The notes beneath the pieces are model-generated. The model did no database searches. It was not told the DNA's origin and saw only the letters and a program-made list of their open reading frames with translations. A DNA stretch of 64,000 nucleotides from contig JACKKG010000001.1 of assembly GCA_020637515.1 (NCBI GenBank), positions 1,952,501 to 2,016,500 on the forward strand, written 5' to 3'. The DNA comes from Rhodobacter sp. Lineage in GTDB: Bacteria > Pseudomonadota > Alphaproteobacteria > Rhodobacterales > Rhodobacteraceae. The translations under genes and the position numbers were made by a program. This document shows, one piece after another, positions 1 through 8,229 of this stretch. Each line of letters begins with the position of its first letter. Position 1 is the stretch's first letter.

Positions 1-1622
1 TGCCACATTTCGGTGTAGCCCGATTCGTCCAGGATCGCGCCGGCGAGATCGACATGGTTCCGGCCCGGATCGGGGGTGTCGGTCTCGATCACGGCGTCGT
101 CCCGGGCGGGTGCCACCGGGTTGCGCACCAGCGCGTGCCAGCGCGCCATGTTCTCGAGGAAGGCCCGCAGGTTGCCCGCGGCCTTTCCGCCCAGCAATCC
201 GTCGCGCAGAACCAGCGCCGCGCCTTGCAGAAGCGACACCTCGTTTTCGCGCGCCACGCGCTGGATGGTCTGCTGGGCCTTGTCGCCGATCCCCCGCTTG
301 GGCGTGTTGACGATCCGCTCGAAGGCCAGGTCGTCGGTCGGCGAAACAGCCAGCCGGAAATAGGCCATCGCGTCGCGGATTTCGAGACGCTCGTAGAAAC
401 GCGGCCCGCCGACGACACGATAGGGCAGACCGATGCTCAGAAACCGGTCCTCGAAGGCACGCATCTGGTGCGAAGCCCGCACCAGGATCGCCATGCCATT
501 CGCGCCGATCGGTTCGAGCCCGCGCGCGCCGCGTTCGAGCGCCTCGATCTCGTCGCCGACCCAGCGCGCCTCGTCCTCGCCGTCCCAATGACCGATCAGG
601 CGCAGCTTCTCGCCCTCGGTCCGCTCGGTCCACAGGGTCTTGCCCAGGCGCCCCTCGTTGGCGCTGATCACCCCTGAGGCTGCCGCCAGGATATGCGGGG
701 TCGAGCGGTAGTTCTGTTCCAGCCGGATCACCCGCGCGCCGGGGAAATCGCGTTCGAACCGCAGGATGTTGCCCACTTCGGCCCCGCGCCAGCCATAGAT
801 CGACTGATCGTCGTCGCCCACGCAACAGATGTTGCGGTGGCCCTGCGCCAGCAGTCTGAGCAGCAGATACTGGGCGACGTTGGTGTCCTGGTATTCGTCC
901 ACCAGAAGAAAGCGCAGCCGCCGCTGGTATTGGGACAGCACGTCGGGGTGGCGCTGCAAGATGGTGACCACATGCAGCAGCAGGTCGCCGAAATCGCAAG
1001 CGTTGAGGGCGCGCAGCCGGTCCTGATAGGCGGCGTAAAGCTCGGTGCCGCGGTTGTTGAACTTGTCGGCCTCGCTGCCGGGGACCTGATCGGGCCGCCA
1101 GGCGCGGTTCTTCCAGCCGTCGATGATGCCGGCCAGGGCGCGGGCCGGCCAACGCTTCTCGTCCATGTTCCAGGCGACGATGAGCTGCTTCATCAGCCTG
1201 AGCTGGTCGTCGGTGTCCAGAATGGTGAAATTCGGCTTCAGCCCCACCAGTTCCGCGTGCCGCCTGAGGAACCGCACGCCGATCGCGTGGAATGTCCCCA
1301 GCCAGGCCATCCCTTCGGCCTCGTTGCCCAGGATGGCGCCGACGCGGGTCTTCATCTCGCGCGCGGCCTTGTTGGTAAAGGTCACGGCCAGGATTTCGCC
1401 GGGCCGGGCGGTGCCGGTGGCGATCAGATGCGCGATCCGGGCGGTCAGGGCGCGCGTCTTGCCGGTTCCCGCGCCCGCCAGCATCAGCACGGGGCCCTCC
1501 AGCGTCTCGACCGCGGCGCGCTGGGGGGCGTTCAGCCCCGCCATGTAATCGACGCGCGCAGAACCGCCCAGGACCCCCGCGAGGGCCTGCCGTGCCAGGC
1601 TGGTCGGGTTGCTGTCGCTCAT
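1..1622 (-). CDS. uvrD: ATP-dependent DNA helicase, UvrD/PcrA/Rep family (C-terminus outside the window)
   Basis: Superfamily 1A 3'-5' DNA helicase acting in nucleotide excision repair, mismatch repair or removal of replication blocks. About 540 residues are visible. The Q-motif (LNAPQRAAV) lies at residues 30-38, the Walker A AGAGTGKT at 49-56, then VTFTNKAA, the Walker B/DEYQDTN box, the GDDDQSIYGWRGA motif III region and QNYRS (motif IV). Family members run about 650-800 residues, so the C-terminal part of the 2A/2B domains is missing because the window starts inside the gene. ATG at 1622 opens with MSDSNPTSL, a hydrophilic N-terminus with a short spacer before the Q-motif. UvrD and PcrA cannot be separated from sequence alone, but Rhodobacteraceae normally annotate this protein as UvrD. 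No broken frame is seen in the visible part. Confidence 0.93.
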   Translation of the reverse strand, partial: MSDSNPTSLARQALAGVLGGSARVDYMAGLNAPQRAAVETLEGPVLMLAGAGTGKTRALTARIAHLIATGTARPGEILAVTFTNKAAREMKTRVGAILGNEAEGMAWLGTFHAIGVRFLRRHAELVGLKPNFTILDTDDQLRLMKQLIVAWNMDEKRWPARALAGIIDGWKNRAWRPDQVPGSEADKFNNRGTELYAAYQDRLRALNACDFGDLLLHVVTILQRHPDVLSQYQRRLRFLLVDEYQDTNVAQYLLLRLLAQGHRNICCVGDDDQSIYGWRGAEVGNILRFERDFPGARVIRLEQNYRSTPHILAAASGVISANEGRLGKTLWTERTEGEKLRLIGHWDGEDEARWVGDEIEALERGARGLEPIGANGMAILVRASHQMRAFEDRFLSIGLPYRVVGGPRFYERLEIRDAMAYFRLAVSPTDDLAFERIVNTPKRGIGDKAQQTIQRVARENEVSLLQGAALVLRDGLLGGKAAGNLRAFLENMARWHALVRNPVAPARDDAVIETDTPDPGRNHVDLAGAILDESGYTEMW

Positions 1623-1689
1623 CGTCGTTCCCCACTTGTTCCACAGATGCCCGTCTTGGCGCCCGGGTGCAACCCCTTTCACCGCCGGC

Positions 1690-2571
1690 TCAGCGGCGCC
1701 GGGCCAGATAGGCGCGCGAAAACGCGACATAACCCGGCGCCGTCACCCGAAGGTGATCGCGCATCAACCCGTGCAGCGCCGGCAGCTTGTCGAAGGGGAC
1801 AGAGGGAAAGACGTGATGTTCGACATGATAGGGCATGTTCCAGGCCAGGAACCTGACCAGCCCGGTGGTGAAGGTGGTGCGGGTGTTGGCGAACATGTCG
1901 GCGACGCGCGGGCAGTCGCCATGCTCGGCCAGCAGATAGAGGCGCAGAACGGGCTGGCCCAGCAGGATCGGCACCAGCCAGACCCACAGCAGCAGCGGCG
2001 AGACGGCGAGACTGCCCAGCGCCAGCGCGAGGAGCGCCAGCAACACCCGCGCCTCGCGTTCGGCCCTTGGACGGGCACGATCCGGCAGATAGGGCGGTCG
2101 CTCGGTGCCCAGCGCCAGGCGGGCCAGCAGCCGCAGGGACGCGCCCCAAAGCGGCAGACCCGACACATGCCAGAGCCATTGCGCGCGGGTTTGCGGTTTG
2201 GCGCTGTCCAGTTCCGGGTCGCCCGGCAGATTCGTCCAGCGGTGATGGGCCAGGTGGAAATACCGAAACCACAGGAACGGATTGAGGATCAGCGCCCCGC
2301 AGACATGACCCACCGCGTCGCACAGCCAGTCGCTGGCAAAGGGCGTGCGGTGGGTGCATTCGTGCTCCAGCGTGAACAGGAAGACGATCAGCACCCCTTG
2401 CACGGGCAACAGCAGCGGCCAGCCAGGCGCGTGGGCGCCGATCAGCCCGCCGCAAACCACGATCGCACCCAGATGCCTCGCCAGGTGCCAGACCCCGCGC
2501 GCCCTAGGCCGCCTTGTCAGCGCGGCGCGGGTTTCAGGGGGCAGCGATCTCAGAAAGGCGACGTGATCCAT
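1690..2571 (-). CDS. Membrane fatty acid desaturase
   Basis: Di-iron integral membrane desaturase (293 aa) introducing double bonds in acyl lipids or a carotenoid-like substrate. Three histidine clusters are present: HECTH at 70-74, HLAHH at 106-110 and HVEHH at 249-253 followed by VFP, the classic HXXXH, HXXHH, HXXHH pattern. Hydrophobic stretches around 33-67, 85-103 and 176-214 fit transmembrane hairpins, placing the histidines on the cytoplasmic face. ATG at 2571 begins MDHVAFL; further upstream the same frame has Arg-rich low-complexity sequence that looks non-coding. It follows the amidotransferase gene by 67 bp on the same strand, so co-transcription is possible. The substrate cannot be deduced: acyl-lipid desaturases, beta-carotene ketolase-like and alkane-type enzymes share these boxes. 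Family assignment is firm, specificity is not. Confidence 0.88.
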   Translation of the reverse strand: MDHVAFLRSLPPETRAALTRRPRARGVWHLARHLGAIVVCGGLIGAHAPGWPLLLPVQGVLIVFLFTLEHECTHRTPFASDWLCDAVGHVCGALILNPFLWFRYFHLAHHRWTNLPGDPELDSAKPQTRAQWLWHVSGLPLWGASLRLLARLALGTERPPYLPDRARPRAEREARVLLALLALALGSLAVSPLLLWVWLVPILLGQPVLRLYLLAEHGDCPRVADMFANTRTTFTTGLVRFLAWNMPYHVEHHVFPSVPFDKLPALHGLMRDHLRVTAPGYVAFSRAYLARRR

Positions 2572-2638
2572 GCGCCGACGCTGGGATCCCGCAACGCGCT
2601 TGTCAACAGGTCCCGCCCCCGGGGGATCCGCGCGCGGA

Positions 2639-3433
2639 TCAGGCTGCCAGCGCGCGCGCCTCGGGGTCGAAGGGCCGGATCTCGAACGCCTCGCCCCGGA
2701 ACGCGCAGAACGATCCCTGCGGCACCGCCTGCCAATCGGTTTCGTCCGCTTCCAGTGGCTCCGAGACGACCGCGCGGCCGCCCCGGCTGTCCGACCACCG
2801 GTGCCACAACGACGGCGCCGCCGCGTCCGAGGCGTAGCGCACCGCGTAAAGCGTTTCGCCATCGCTGAACGCGGCGGTCAGGCGCAGATGCGGCGCGGCA
2901 CCCTTGGCCCGGCTCAGCGCCATCAGCCGCCCTGCCGCGCGTTCCAGCGCGCCCTGCGGGTCGTCCTGCAAGCCTTCGGCCAACGCGATCAGGAACAACG
3001 CCTCGCTGTCGGTCGCGCCCTTGCGCTGGGCGTAGAGGTCCTCGGGGATCATCATGTCGGCATCGCGTCGGAACCCGTCATAGCCGCCCACCTGGCCGTT
3101 GTGCATGAACGACCAGCGCCCCACGACGAACGGATGACAGTTGTTGCGACTGGTCGCGGTGCCGGTCGAGGCCCGGACATGCGCCAGAAACAACCCCGAG
3201 CGCACCTGCGCGGTGATCGAGCGCAGGTTCGGGTCCGACCAGGCGGGATAGATGTCGCGGTAAAGCCCGGGCTCCGGCCGTTCCCCATACCAGGCGATCC
3301 CGAACCCGTCGGCGTTGATGGCGCTGGAACACTGCGTGGCACAATGACTCTGGCGGATCAGCGAATGACCGGGGCGGCTGACGATCTCCTCCAGGAAAAT
3401 CGGCGCCCCGCTATAGGCGGCCCAACGGCACAT
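2639..3433 (-). CDS. Class II glutamine amidotransferase (YafJ/EgtC-like)
   Basis: Ntn-type glutamine amidotransferase domain protein, 264 aa. Cys2 becomes the N-terminal nucleophile once Met1 is removed (MCRWAAYSG). Other family signatures are the GFGIAWY motif, the FLAHVRAST segment that carries the oxyanion region, HPF and the FMHNGQVGG motif. The whole protein is one glutaminase domain with no attached synthase domain, as in YafJ and the EgtC gamma-glutamyl hydrolase. The rest of an ergothioneine pathway is absent from this window, so a YafJ-type protein of unknown substrate is the safer reading. ATG at 3433 is fixed by the required Cys2. It lies upstream of the desaturase gene on the same strand. 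Confidence 0.9.
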   Translation of the reverse strand: MCRWAAYSGAPIFLEEIVSRPGHSLIRQSHCATQCSSAINADGFGIAWYGERPEPGLYRDIYPAWSDPNLRSITAQVRSGLFLAHVRASTGTATSRNNCHPFVVGRWSFMHNGQVGGYDGFRRDADMMIPEDLYAQRKGATDSEALFLIALAEGLQDDPQGALERAAGRLMALSRAKGAAPHLRLTAAFSDGETLYAVRYASDAAAPSLWHRWSDSRGGRAVVSEPLEADETDWQAVPQGSFCAFRGEAFEIRPFDPEARALAA

Positions 3434-3523
3434 GGAACGGCTCCGGTTCTGTCTGTGACACCGTGTTTATCACGCCCCGCCCCGGCCCCGCCAGCCCGTC
3501 CTGCGGGCCGCGAACGCCCCGCG

Positions 3524-3613
3524 CATCATCTTGTCGTCAATACGCACGGGGTTTCCAAAGGGGGGCGTGCCCCCCTTTGGGCGGGGGGTGCGGGGGGCGG
3601 CAGCCCCCCGCCG
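3524..3613 (-). repeat. GC-rich intergenic repeat, copy 1
   Basis: Copy 1 of a dispersed intergenic element also found at 13032-13125 and 52285-52384. On the minus strand it begins immediately after the asparaginase stop with a G6/C6 hairpin, continues with a second hairpin whose arms are AAAGGGGGG and CCCCCCTTT (3557-3578), then GGAAACCCC and ends with GTGCGTATT plus CGACAAGATGA (3524-3547). The conserved unpaired tail shared by all copies marks it as one family rather than chance GC-rich sequence. Its place directly behind a stop codon suggests a transcription-terminating or mRNA-stabilising role. Confidence 0.8.
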
Positions 3614-4606
3614 CTAACAGAAACCGGCACTCAGCCGGACCTCGCCCCAGGCGAACCCGCGCCAGTTGCGCTGTGGCGCGCCCAGCCGCTTCAACGCCGC
3701 CGGGTGGCCCGCGTCCAGCACGCCCAGCCGCGCCAGCAGCCCGACGATCGCCGCTTCCGAGGCGCGGGTGCCGCCATCGACCACCTTCAACGCCACGCCC
3801 AGCCCCTTCGACGGCACGATCGCCACGAACACCGCCTCGGCGCCGGTCTTGATGGCGACGCCGTCCATGGCGCGCATCAACTCGGTGCAGGCCCGCGTCT
3901 CGCCCGCGACCATCTCGGGGTGGCGCGCCATGGCGCTGCGCAGACGCACCATCGCGCGACCGCGCGCGCCGGTTTCCTCCGCCGTGGCGAAGCGCGCCAT
4001 CGCGCGGGCCAACCCGCCGAGCGAGGTCGCGAAATTCGGCGCCGAGCAGCCGTCGATGCCATAGCCCGGGCTGTCCTCGCCCGTGACCTCCTCGAATGCG
4101 GCGCGCACGGCCTTTTGCACCGGGTGGTCCACCTCGACGTATTCGGTGCCGCCACCAAGATGCCGGTTCAGCATCAGAAAGCCCGCGTGCTTGCCGGAAC
4201 AGTTGTTGTGCAACTGGCAAAAGGCGTCGCCGGTGCAGATCAGGCGGTTCCTTTCGGGGATGTCCGTGGGCTCGTGCGCGCCGCAGCGCAGGTCCGCCTC
4301 GGCCAGGCCCATCTCGGCCAGCCAGGCCGACACCGCCGCGACATGCATCGCCGATCCCTGATGCGAGGCACAGGCCAGCGCCAGCCGCCGGTCGTCCAGC
4401 GCGGCGCCCGCTCCCGACTCCAGCAACGGCAGGGCCTGCAGCATCTTGCAGGACGATCGCGGGTAGATCACCGCCCCGGGATCGCCCCAGGCCTCGACCA
4501 CACCCGAGGCATCGCAGACCACGGCGTGGCCGCGATGCTGGCTCTCCAATCGTCCGCCGCGCCAGATATCCACCAGGGGCACGGCCCCAGCCCCGACGTC
4601 GCTCAT
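3614..4606 (-). CDS. L-asparaginase, type II (Asparaginase_II / Rhizobium AnsA family)
   Basis: Hydrolyses asparagine to aspartate and ammonia. The 330 aa protein matches the Asparaginase_II family (Rhizobium etli ReAII type), unrelated to E. coli AnsA/AnsB. Visible signatures are YPRSSCKMLQALPLLESG near residues 49-66, where the Ser-Ser-Cys-Lys stretch carries the proposed catalytic Ser/Lys pair, and HNNCSGKHAGFL with the second conserved Cys/Lys set. No signal peptide is present, so it is cytoplasmic. ATG at 4606 has an AAGGAG ribosome site 8 nt upstream. It is divergent from the IalB-like gene and followed directly by repeat copy 1. Family assignment is strong; actual use for nitrogen supply is inference. 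Confidence 0.9.
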   Translation of the reverse strand: MSDVGAGAVPLVDIWRGGRLESQHRGHAVVCDASGVVEAWGDPGAVIYPRSSCKMLQALPLLESGAGAALDDRRLALACASHQGSAMHVAAVSAWLAEMGLAEADLRCGAHEPTDIPERNRLICTGDAFCQLHNNCSGKHAGFLMLNRHLGGGTEYVEVDHPVQKAVRAAFEEVTGEDSPGYGIDGCSAPNFATSLGGLARAMARFATAEETGARGRAMVRLRSAMARHPEMVAGETRACTELMRAMDGVAIKTGAEAVFVAIVPSKGLGVALKVVDGGTRASEAAIVGLLARLGVLDAGHPAALKRLGAPQRNWRGFAWGEVRLSAGFC

Positions 4607-4776
4607 GCGGGAACTCCTTCACAGTTGCGCAATTTTCCGCCAACGGGGGTTTCTCAAACCCCTGTTTTCGCGGTATGAGGCAGTCTAGCGGGCAAACCCC
4701 TGTTGCGCCAGATCGAAGCCTTGTGCGAAAAGGCCGGCGCCGGGGAAGTGGAAACAGGCTGGAGGCTATGAGGTAC

Positions 4777-5304
4777 ATGGCAGCAACGTTCAAGTTCAGC
4801 GTGGCAGCGGCGGCTTTGGCGCTGGTGGCGGCGGGGGCCGCGACGGCGCAGGAGTCCACCAACCGCGTCGCCGTCGAAACCGCCTGGAGCGTGTTCGTCG
4901 ATGGCACGCCGCGCGAATGCTGGGCGGTGTCCGCGCCTTCCGAGACCCTGAACACCCGCGACGGCCGCGCGGTGTCGGTGCGCCGGGGGGACATCCTGTT
5001 CTTCGCGACCTACCGCCAGGGGCAGGGCGCGGTCGGCGAGATCTCGTTCACCGGCGGTTACCCGTTCGCGGCCAACTCGACCGTCGATGTGGTCATCGGC
5101 TCCGACACGTTCCACCTTGTCACCGATGGCGAATGGGCCTGGGCCGCGGTCGGCGACGACCAGCGCATCCTGGACGCGATGCGCCGCGGCCAAAGCGCGG
5201 TCCTGACCGCGCATTCCTCGCGCGGGACGCAGACACAGGATACGTTCAACCTGTTCGGCCTGACCGCCGCGACCGAGGAAGCCCAGCGCCGCTGCGCCCA
5301 GTAA
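4777..5304 (+). CDS. Exported protein of the invasion-associated locus B (IalB) family
   Basis: Exported protein of about 175 aa. The N-terminus has a hydrophobic core (VAAAALALVAAGAATA) and an ATAQ-type signal peptidase I site. The mature part resembles IalB-family proteins: W-x-V-x-x-D...PRECWAVSAP, a GDILFF strand segment and a C-terminal Cys-containing tail (RRCAQ). Function is poorly known; Bartonella IalB affects erythrocyte invasion, but free-living Rhodobacteraceae carry many homologues and virulence should not be inferred. Start choice: GGAGG at 4761-4765 lies 11 nt before ATG 4777; the in-frame ATG at 4768 would place GGAGG only 2 nt away, so 4777 is preferred though neither is ideal. 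It is a single-gene unit with its own terminator. Confidence 0.75.
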   Translation: MAATFKFSVAAAALALVAAGAATAQESTNRVAVETAWSVFVDGTPRECWAVSAPSETLNTRDGRAVSVRRGDILFFATYRQGQGAVGEISFTGGYPFAANSTVDVVIGSDTFHLVTDGEWAWAAVGDDQRILDAMRRGQSAVLTAHSSRGTQTQDTFNLFGLTAATEEAQRRCAQ

Positions 5305-5328
5305 CCGCACGCGCCGCGACAGTTTCAG

Positions 5329-5359
5329 GCCGCCGGGCTGTTCTGCCCGGCGGCTTTTT
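5329..5359 (+). terminator. Intrinsic terminator after the IalB-like gene
   Basis: A perfect 10-bp stem, GCCGCCGGGC (5329-5338) with GCCCGGCGGC (5345-5354), has a 6-nt loop and is followed by TTTTT. It lies 25 bp after the stop codon and 34 bp before rlmN. Confidence 0.9.
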
Positions 5360-5392
5360 CCTATATCCTGCGGCGATGCCATGGAGACCCGC

Positions 5393-6568
5393 ATGACTGC
5401 CCCGATCACGCAAGACGTCCTGACCCTGCCGCGCCAGACGCCCGCGGGGATGAAGCCCAATCTGATCGGCCTGACCCGGCCGCAGTTGCGCAAGGCGCTG
5501 ATCGACGCGGGCACGCCGGACAAGCAGGCAAAGATGCGCGAGGGGCAGATCTGGCAGTGGCTCTACCACTGGGGCGTGCGCGACTTTGCCGCCATGACCA
5601 ACCTCAGCAAGGACTACCGCGCCTTTCTGGAACAGACCTTCGACATCCGCGTGCCGTCGATCGTCACCCGGCAGGTGTCGGCGGACGGGACGCGCAAGTA
5701 TCTGCTCAGGATCGACGGCGGGCACGAGGTCGAAACCGTCTACATCCCCGAGGAAGGGCGCGGCACGCTGTGCATCTCCAGTCAGGTCGGATGCACGCTG
5801 ACCTGTTCCTTTTGCCACACCGGCACGCAGAAACTGGTTCGCAACCTGACCGCGGCCGAGATCGTCGGCCAGGTGATGGTCGCCCGCGACGATCTTGCGG
5901 AATGGTCGGTGCCCGGCCAGCCAAAGCGCGAAGAGCGCCTCATCTCGAACGTGGTCCTGATGGGGATGGGCGAACCGCTCTACAATTTCGACAATGTGCG
6001 CGACGCGATGCAGATCGTCATGGACGGCGAGGGGATCTCGCTGTCGCGTCGGCGCATCACCCTCAGCACCTCGGGGATCGTCCCCGAGATCGCCCGCACG
6101 GCCGAGGAAATCGGCTGCCTGCTGGCGATCAGTTTCCACGCGACCACGGATGCCGTGCGCGACCGTCTGGTGCCGGTGAACAAGAAGTGGAACATCGACA
6201 CCCTGCTGGGCGCGCTGCGCGACTATCCGCGTCTGTCCAATTCCGAACGCATCACCTTCGAGTATGTGATGCTCAAGGGCGTGAACGACAGCGACGAGGA
6301 CGCGAAACGCCTGGTCAAGCTGATCCGCGGCATCCCGGCCAAGATCAATCTGATCCCGTTCAACGAATGGCCCGGCGCGCCCTATCAGCGGTCCGACTGG
6401 GACAGGATCGAAGCCTTCGCCGACATCATCTTCAAGGCCGGCTATGCCAGCCCGATCCGCACCCCGCGCGGAGAGGACATCATGGCCGCCTGCGGGCAGT
6501 TGAAATCCGCCACCGAACGCGGGCGCAAGACGGCCGCGCAGATCGCGGCCGAAACGACGGACGGGTAA
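5393..6568 (+). CDS. rlmN: Dual-specificity 23S rRNA/tRNA adenine C2 methyltransferase RlmN
   Basis: Radical SAM enzyme forming 2-methyladenosine at A2503 of 23S rRNA and A37 of some tRNAs. The 391 aa length is typical. The radical SAM cluster is C134-x3-C138-x2-C141 (CTLTCSFC), followed by GxGEP (MGMGEPLYN), and the C-terminal MAACGQL carries the conserved methyl-carrying Cys. ATG at 5393 is chosen because GGAG (5383-5386) lies 6 nt upstream; the in-frame ATG at 5381 overlaps that ribosome site. The next gene starts 5 bp after the stop, so the two are probably co-transcribed. Confidence 0.96.
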   Translation: MTAPITQDVLTLPRQTPAGMKPNLIGLTRPQLRKALIDAGTPDKQAKMREGQIWQWLYHWGVRDFAAMTNLSKDYRAFLEQTFDIRVPSIVTRQVSADGTRKYLLRIDGGHEVETVYIPEEGRGTLCISSQVGCTLTCSFCHTGTQKLVRNLTAAEIVGQVMVARDDLAEWSVPGQPKREERLISNVVLMGMGEPLYNFDNVRDAMQIVMDGEGISLSRRRITLSTSGIVPEIARTAEEIGCLLAISFHATTDAVRDRLVPVNKKWNIDTLLGALRDYPRLSNSERITFEYVMLKGVNDSDEDAKRLVKLIRGIPAKINLIPFNEWPGAPYQRSDWDRIEAFADIIFKAGYASPIRTPRGEDIMAACGQLKSATERGRKTAAQIAAETTDG

Positions 6569-6573
6569 GGGTC

Positions 6574-6810
6574 ATGCCCGGATTCGTGTTGCTCATGGTG
6601 ATCGGCGCGGCGGCGGGGGTTCTGGCAACCCGGCTGATGCGGATGGACCTGGACCTGCCCACCGCGATGGTGGTGGGGGTGCTGGGCGCGCTGGCGGGGG
6701 GCGTGGTGCTACGGCTGATCGTGACCGTCGGCGGCTGGGCGATCACCTTTGCGCTGGCGGTGCTGGGTTCGATGGCGTTGCTCTGGATCTGGCAGCAGAT
6801 CCGCCGATAG
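6574..6810 (+). CDS. Small integral membrane protein, GlsB/YeaQ/YmgE-like
   Basis: A 78-aa protein made almost entirely of three hydrophobic segments (about 3-20, 30-50, 54-74) separated by a short polar DLDLPT loop. The Gly-rich spacing (GAAAGVLATRLM; VGVLGALAGGVVLR) fits the GlsB/YeaQ/YmgE, formerly transglycosylase-associated, family, whose biochemical role is unknown. It starts 5 bp after rlmN and is likely translated from the same transcript. The family call rests on pattern similarity only. Confidence 0.7.
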   Translation: MPGFVLLMVIGAAAGVLATRLMRMDLDLPTAMVVGVLGALAGGVVLRLIVTVGGWAITFALAVLGSMALLWIWQQIRR

Positions 6811-6843
6811 GGGCCGCCCGCACGAGACGGCCCCCCGATCGCG

Positions 6844-8148
6844 TCATTGCAAGGCGCCCGCGCGGCGCAGCGCGTCGGCAAAGCTGCGCGTATCCACGGC
6901 CAGATGCGACGAGGTCATCTGCGGATAGGGCGGCTGCGGGTCGAAGAACTGGCTGTCCACCGCGATCAGTCGCCATTCGCCGTTGATCTGCGCCATGATC
7001 GGCGACCCCGAATCGCCCCGCGTGGTGTCGCAGGTGTGGATCATCGATCCGTCGCGATAGGCGGTCAGGATCTGGCAGTTCATGTGCCCCGACAGATGCG
7101 AGCCGGTATCCCAGCTGTAACCCGCCTGGCTGACCAGGAAGCGCCCCTCGCGGATCGCCGTCAGGTCCGATTTGTCAAAGACATAGGGGCGGATATAGCC
7201 CAGTTCCGTGCCCAGGTCGCGGTCCAGGGTCAGCAAGGCCCAGTCATTGCCGTTGCCTTCGCCCGGAGGGGCGCTTTCCGACCGGTAGTCGGGCGCGACC
7301 ACCGCGCCGACGACCGCGGCATGGCCCAGGTCCTGGTCATCATTGGCGCCGGCACGGAAGGTGTAGCCCTTGGGGTGGCCCGAGGTGTCGCCCTCCATGC
7401 AATGCGCGGCGGTGGCGATCAGGCGCGGGCCGATCAGCGTGGCGGTGCAGGACCCGTCCGGGAAATGCAGCAGCCCGACCGAGCGCCACGGCACCTGCGT
7501 CACATCCACAAGCTGGCGGTCGTCATGGCCGAAGAAATGGTCGCGCGCCGAGGTCGGGCGCTGGCGGCCGACGCAATCTGCGGTGTCGGTGTTTGCGCGG
7601 CACTGGCCCGTGCCCTGGCCCGGCTCGTCGCAGGTGCCGTTGAACGCCGTCGCGCAGGTGTTCGAGCGGTTGCGCAGAAAGGCCACGGGCGCGCAGTCGC
7701 TGGTATCGGTCCCCGAGATGCAGACCCCGGTTCCGATCCCCGGTTCGTCGCATTCGCCGTCATGGGCCCAGCGGCAGGTCTCGTCGCCTCCGATCGCCAG
7801 CGCGCGGCAGTCCGACGCGTCGGTGCCCGGCTGGCAGGCGCCCGTGCCGCCAAAGTTGATGTCGTCGCATTCGCGGTCGTTCGCCCAGCGGCAGGTGTCG
7901 CTGCCCAGGGACGCCCGGACGCCTTGCGGGACGGCCTCCATCAGCCGCTGCCAGGCCGAGGCCTCGGCCCGGCAATCGTTGGCGTCGGTGCCGTTCTCGC
8001 AGGCGCCCGTTCCGCCGTAGCGCGGCTCGTCGCATTCGTTGTCATTCGCCCAGCGGCAGGTGTTGGCCTGCGCCAGGACCGGGCTTGCCGGCAACGCAGT
8101 GGACAGGGCCAGCACGATCGCGGCCAGTCGGATCACGGAAAAACGCAT
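6844..8148 (-). CDS. Exported trypsin-like serine protease with four Cys-rich repeats
   Basis: Secreted or periplasmic S1-family serine protease, 434 aa. Residues 1-26 form a signal peptide (ALPASPVLAQA). Four Cys-rich repeats follow at about 31-59, 86-114, 125-152 and 165-192; the first three open with CRWA(N/H)D and share ECD(E/D), GTGxC and GTDxxDC, while the fourth opens CATAFNGTCDEP. The protease domain begins near 216. Catalytic residues are H249 (TAAHC), D302 (NDWALLTLD) and S380 (GDSGSP), so the triad is complete. The cysteines of the repeats are evenly spaced and probably disulphide bonded. They resemble small substrate-binding modules but match no domain I can name with certainty. 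The upstream repeat-protein gene lies on the same strand, 81 bp away, with a hairpin between. Confidence 0.85.
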   Translation of the reverse strand: MRFSVIRLAAIVLALSTALPASPVLAQANTCRWANDNECDEPRYGGTGACENGTDANDCRAEASAWQRLMEAVPQGVRASLGSDTCRWANDRECDDINFGGTGACQPGTDASDCRALAIGGDETCRWAHDGECDEPGIGTGVCISGTDTSDCAPVAFLRNRSNTCATAFNGTCDEPGQGTGQCRANTDTADCVGRQRPTSARDHFFGHDDRQLVDVTQVPWRSVGLLHFPDGSCTATLIGPRLIATAAHCMEGDTSGHPKGYTFRAGANDDQDLGHAAVVGAVVAPDYRSESAPPGEGNGNDWALLTLDRDLGTELGYIRPYVFDKSDLTAIREGRFLVSQAGYSWDTGSHLSGHMNCQILTAYRDGSMIHTCDTTRGDSGSPIMAQINGEWRLIAVDSQFFDPQPPYPQMTSSHLAVDTRSFADALRRAGALQ

Positions 8149-8184
8149 CGCAGTCCCCCCCCGGGAAAAGGAATGGTCGAAATG

Positions 8185-8218
8185 CCGCCCCCGGGGACGG
8201 TTGGTTCCCCGGGGGCGG
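8185..8218 (-). terminator. Strong hairpin between the repeat-protein and protease genes
   Basis: A perfect 13-bp stem, CCGCCCCCGGGGA (8185-8197) with TCCCCGGGGGCGG (8206-8218), has an 8-nt loop. It lies 11 nt after the stop of the upstream minus-strand gene and before the protease start. Only a short ATTT follows on the minus strand, so it may attenuate rather than fully terminate. Confidence 0.55.
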
Positions 8219-8229
8219 TGTCAGCCGGT

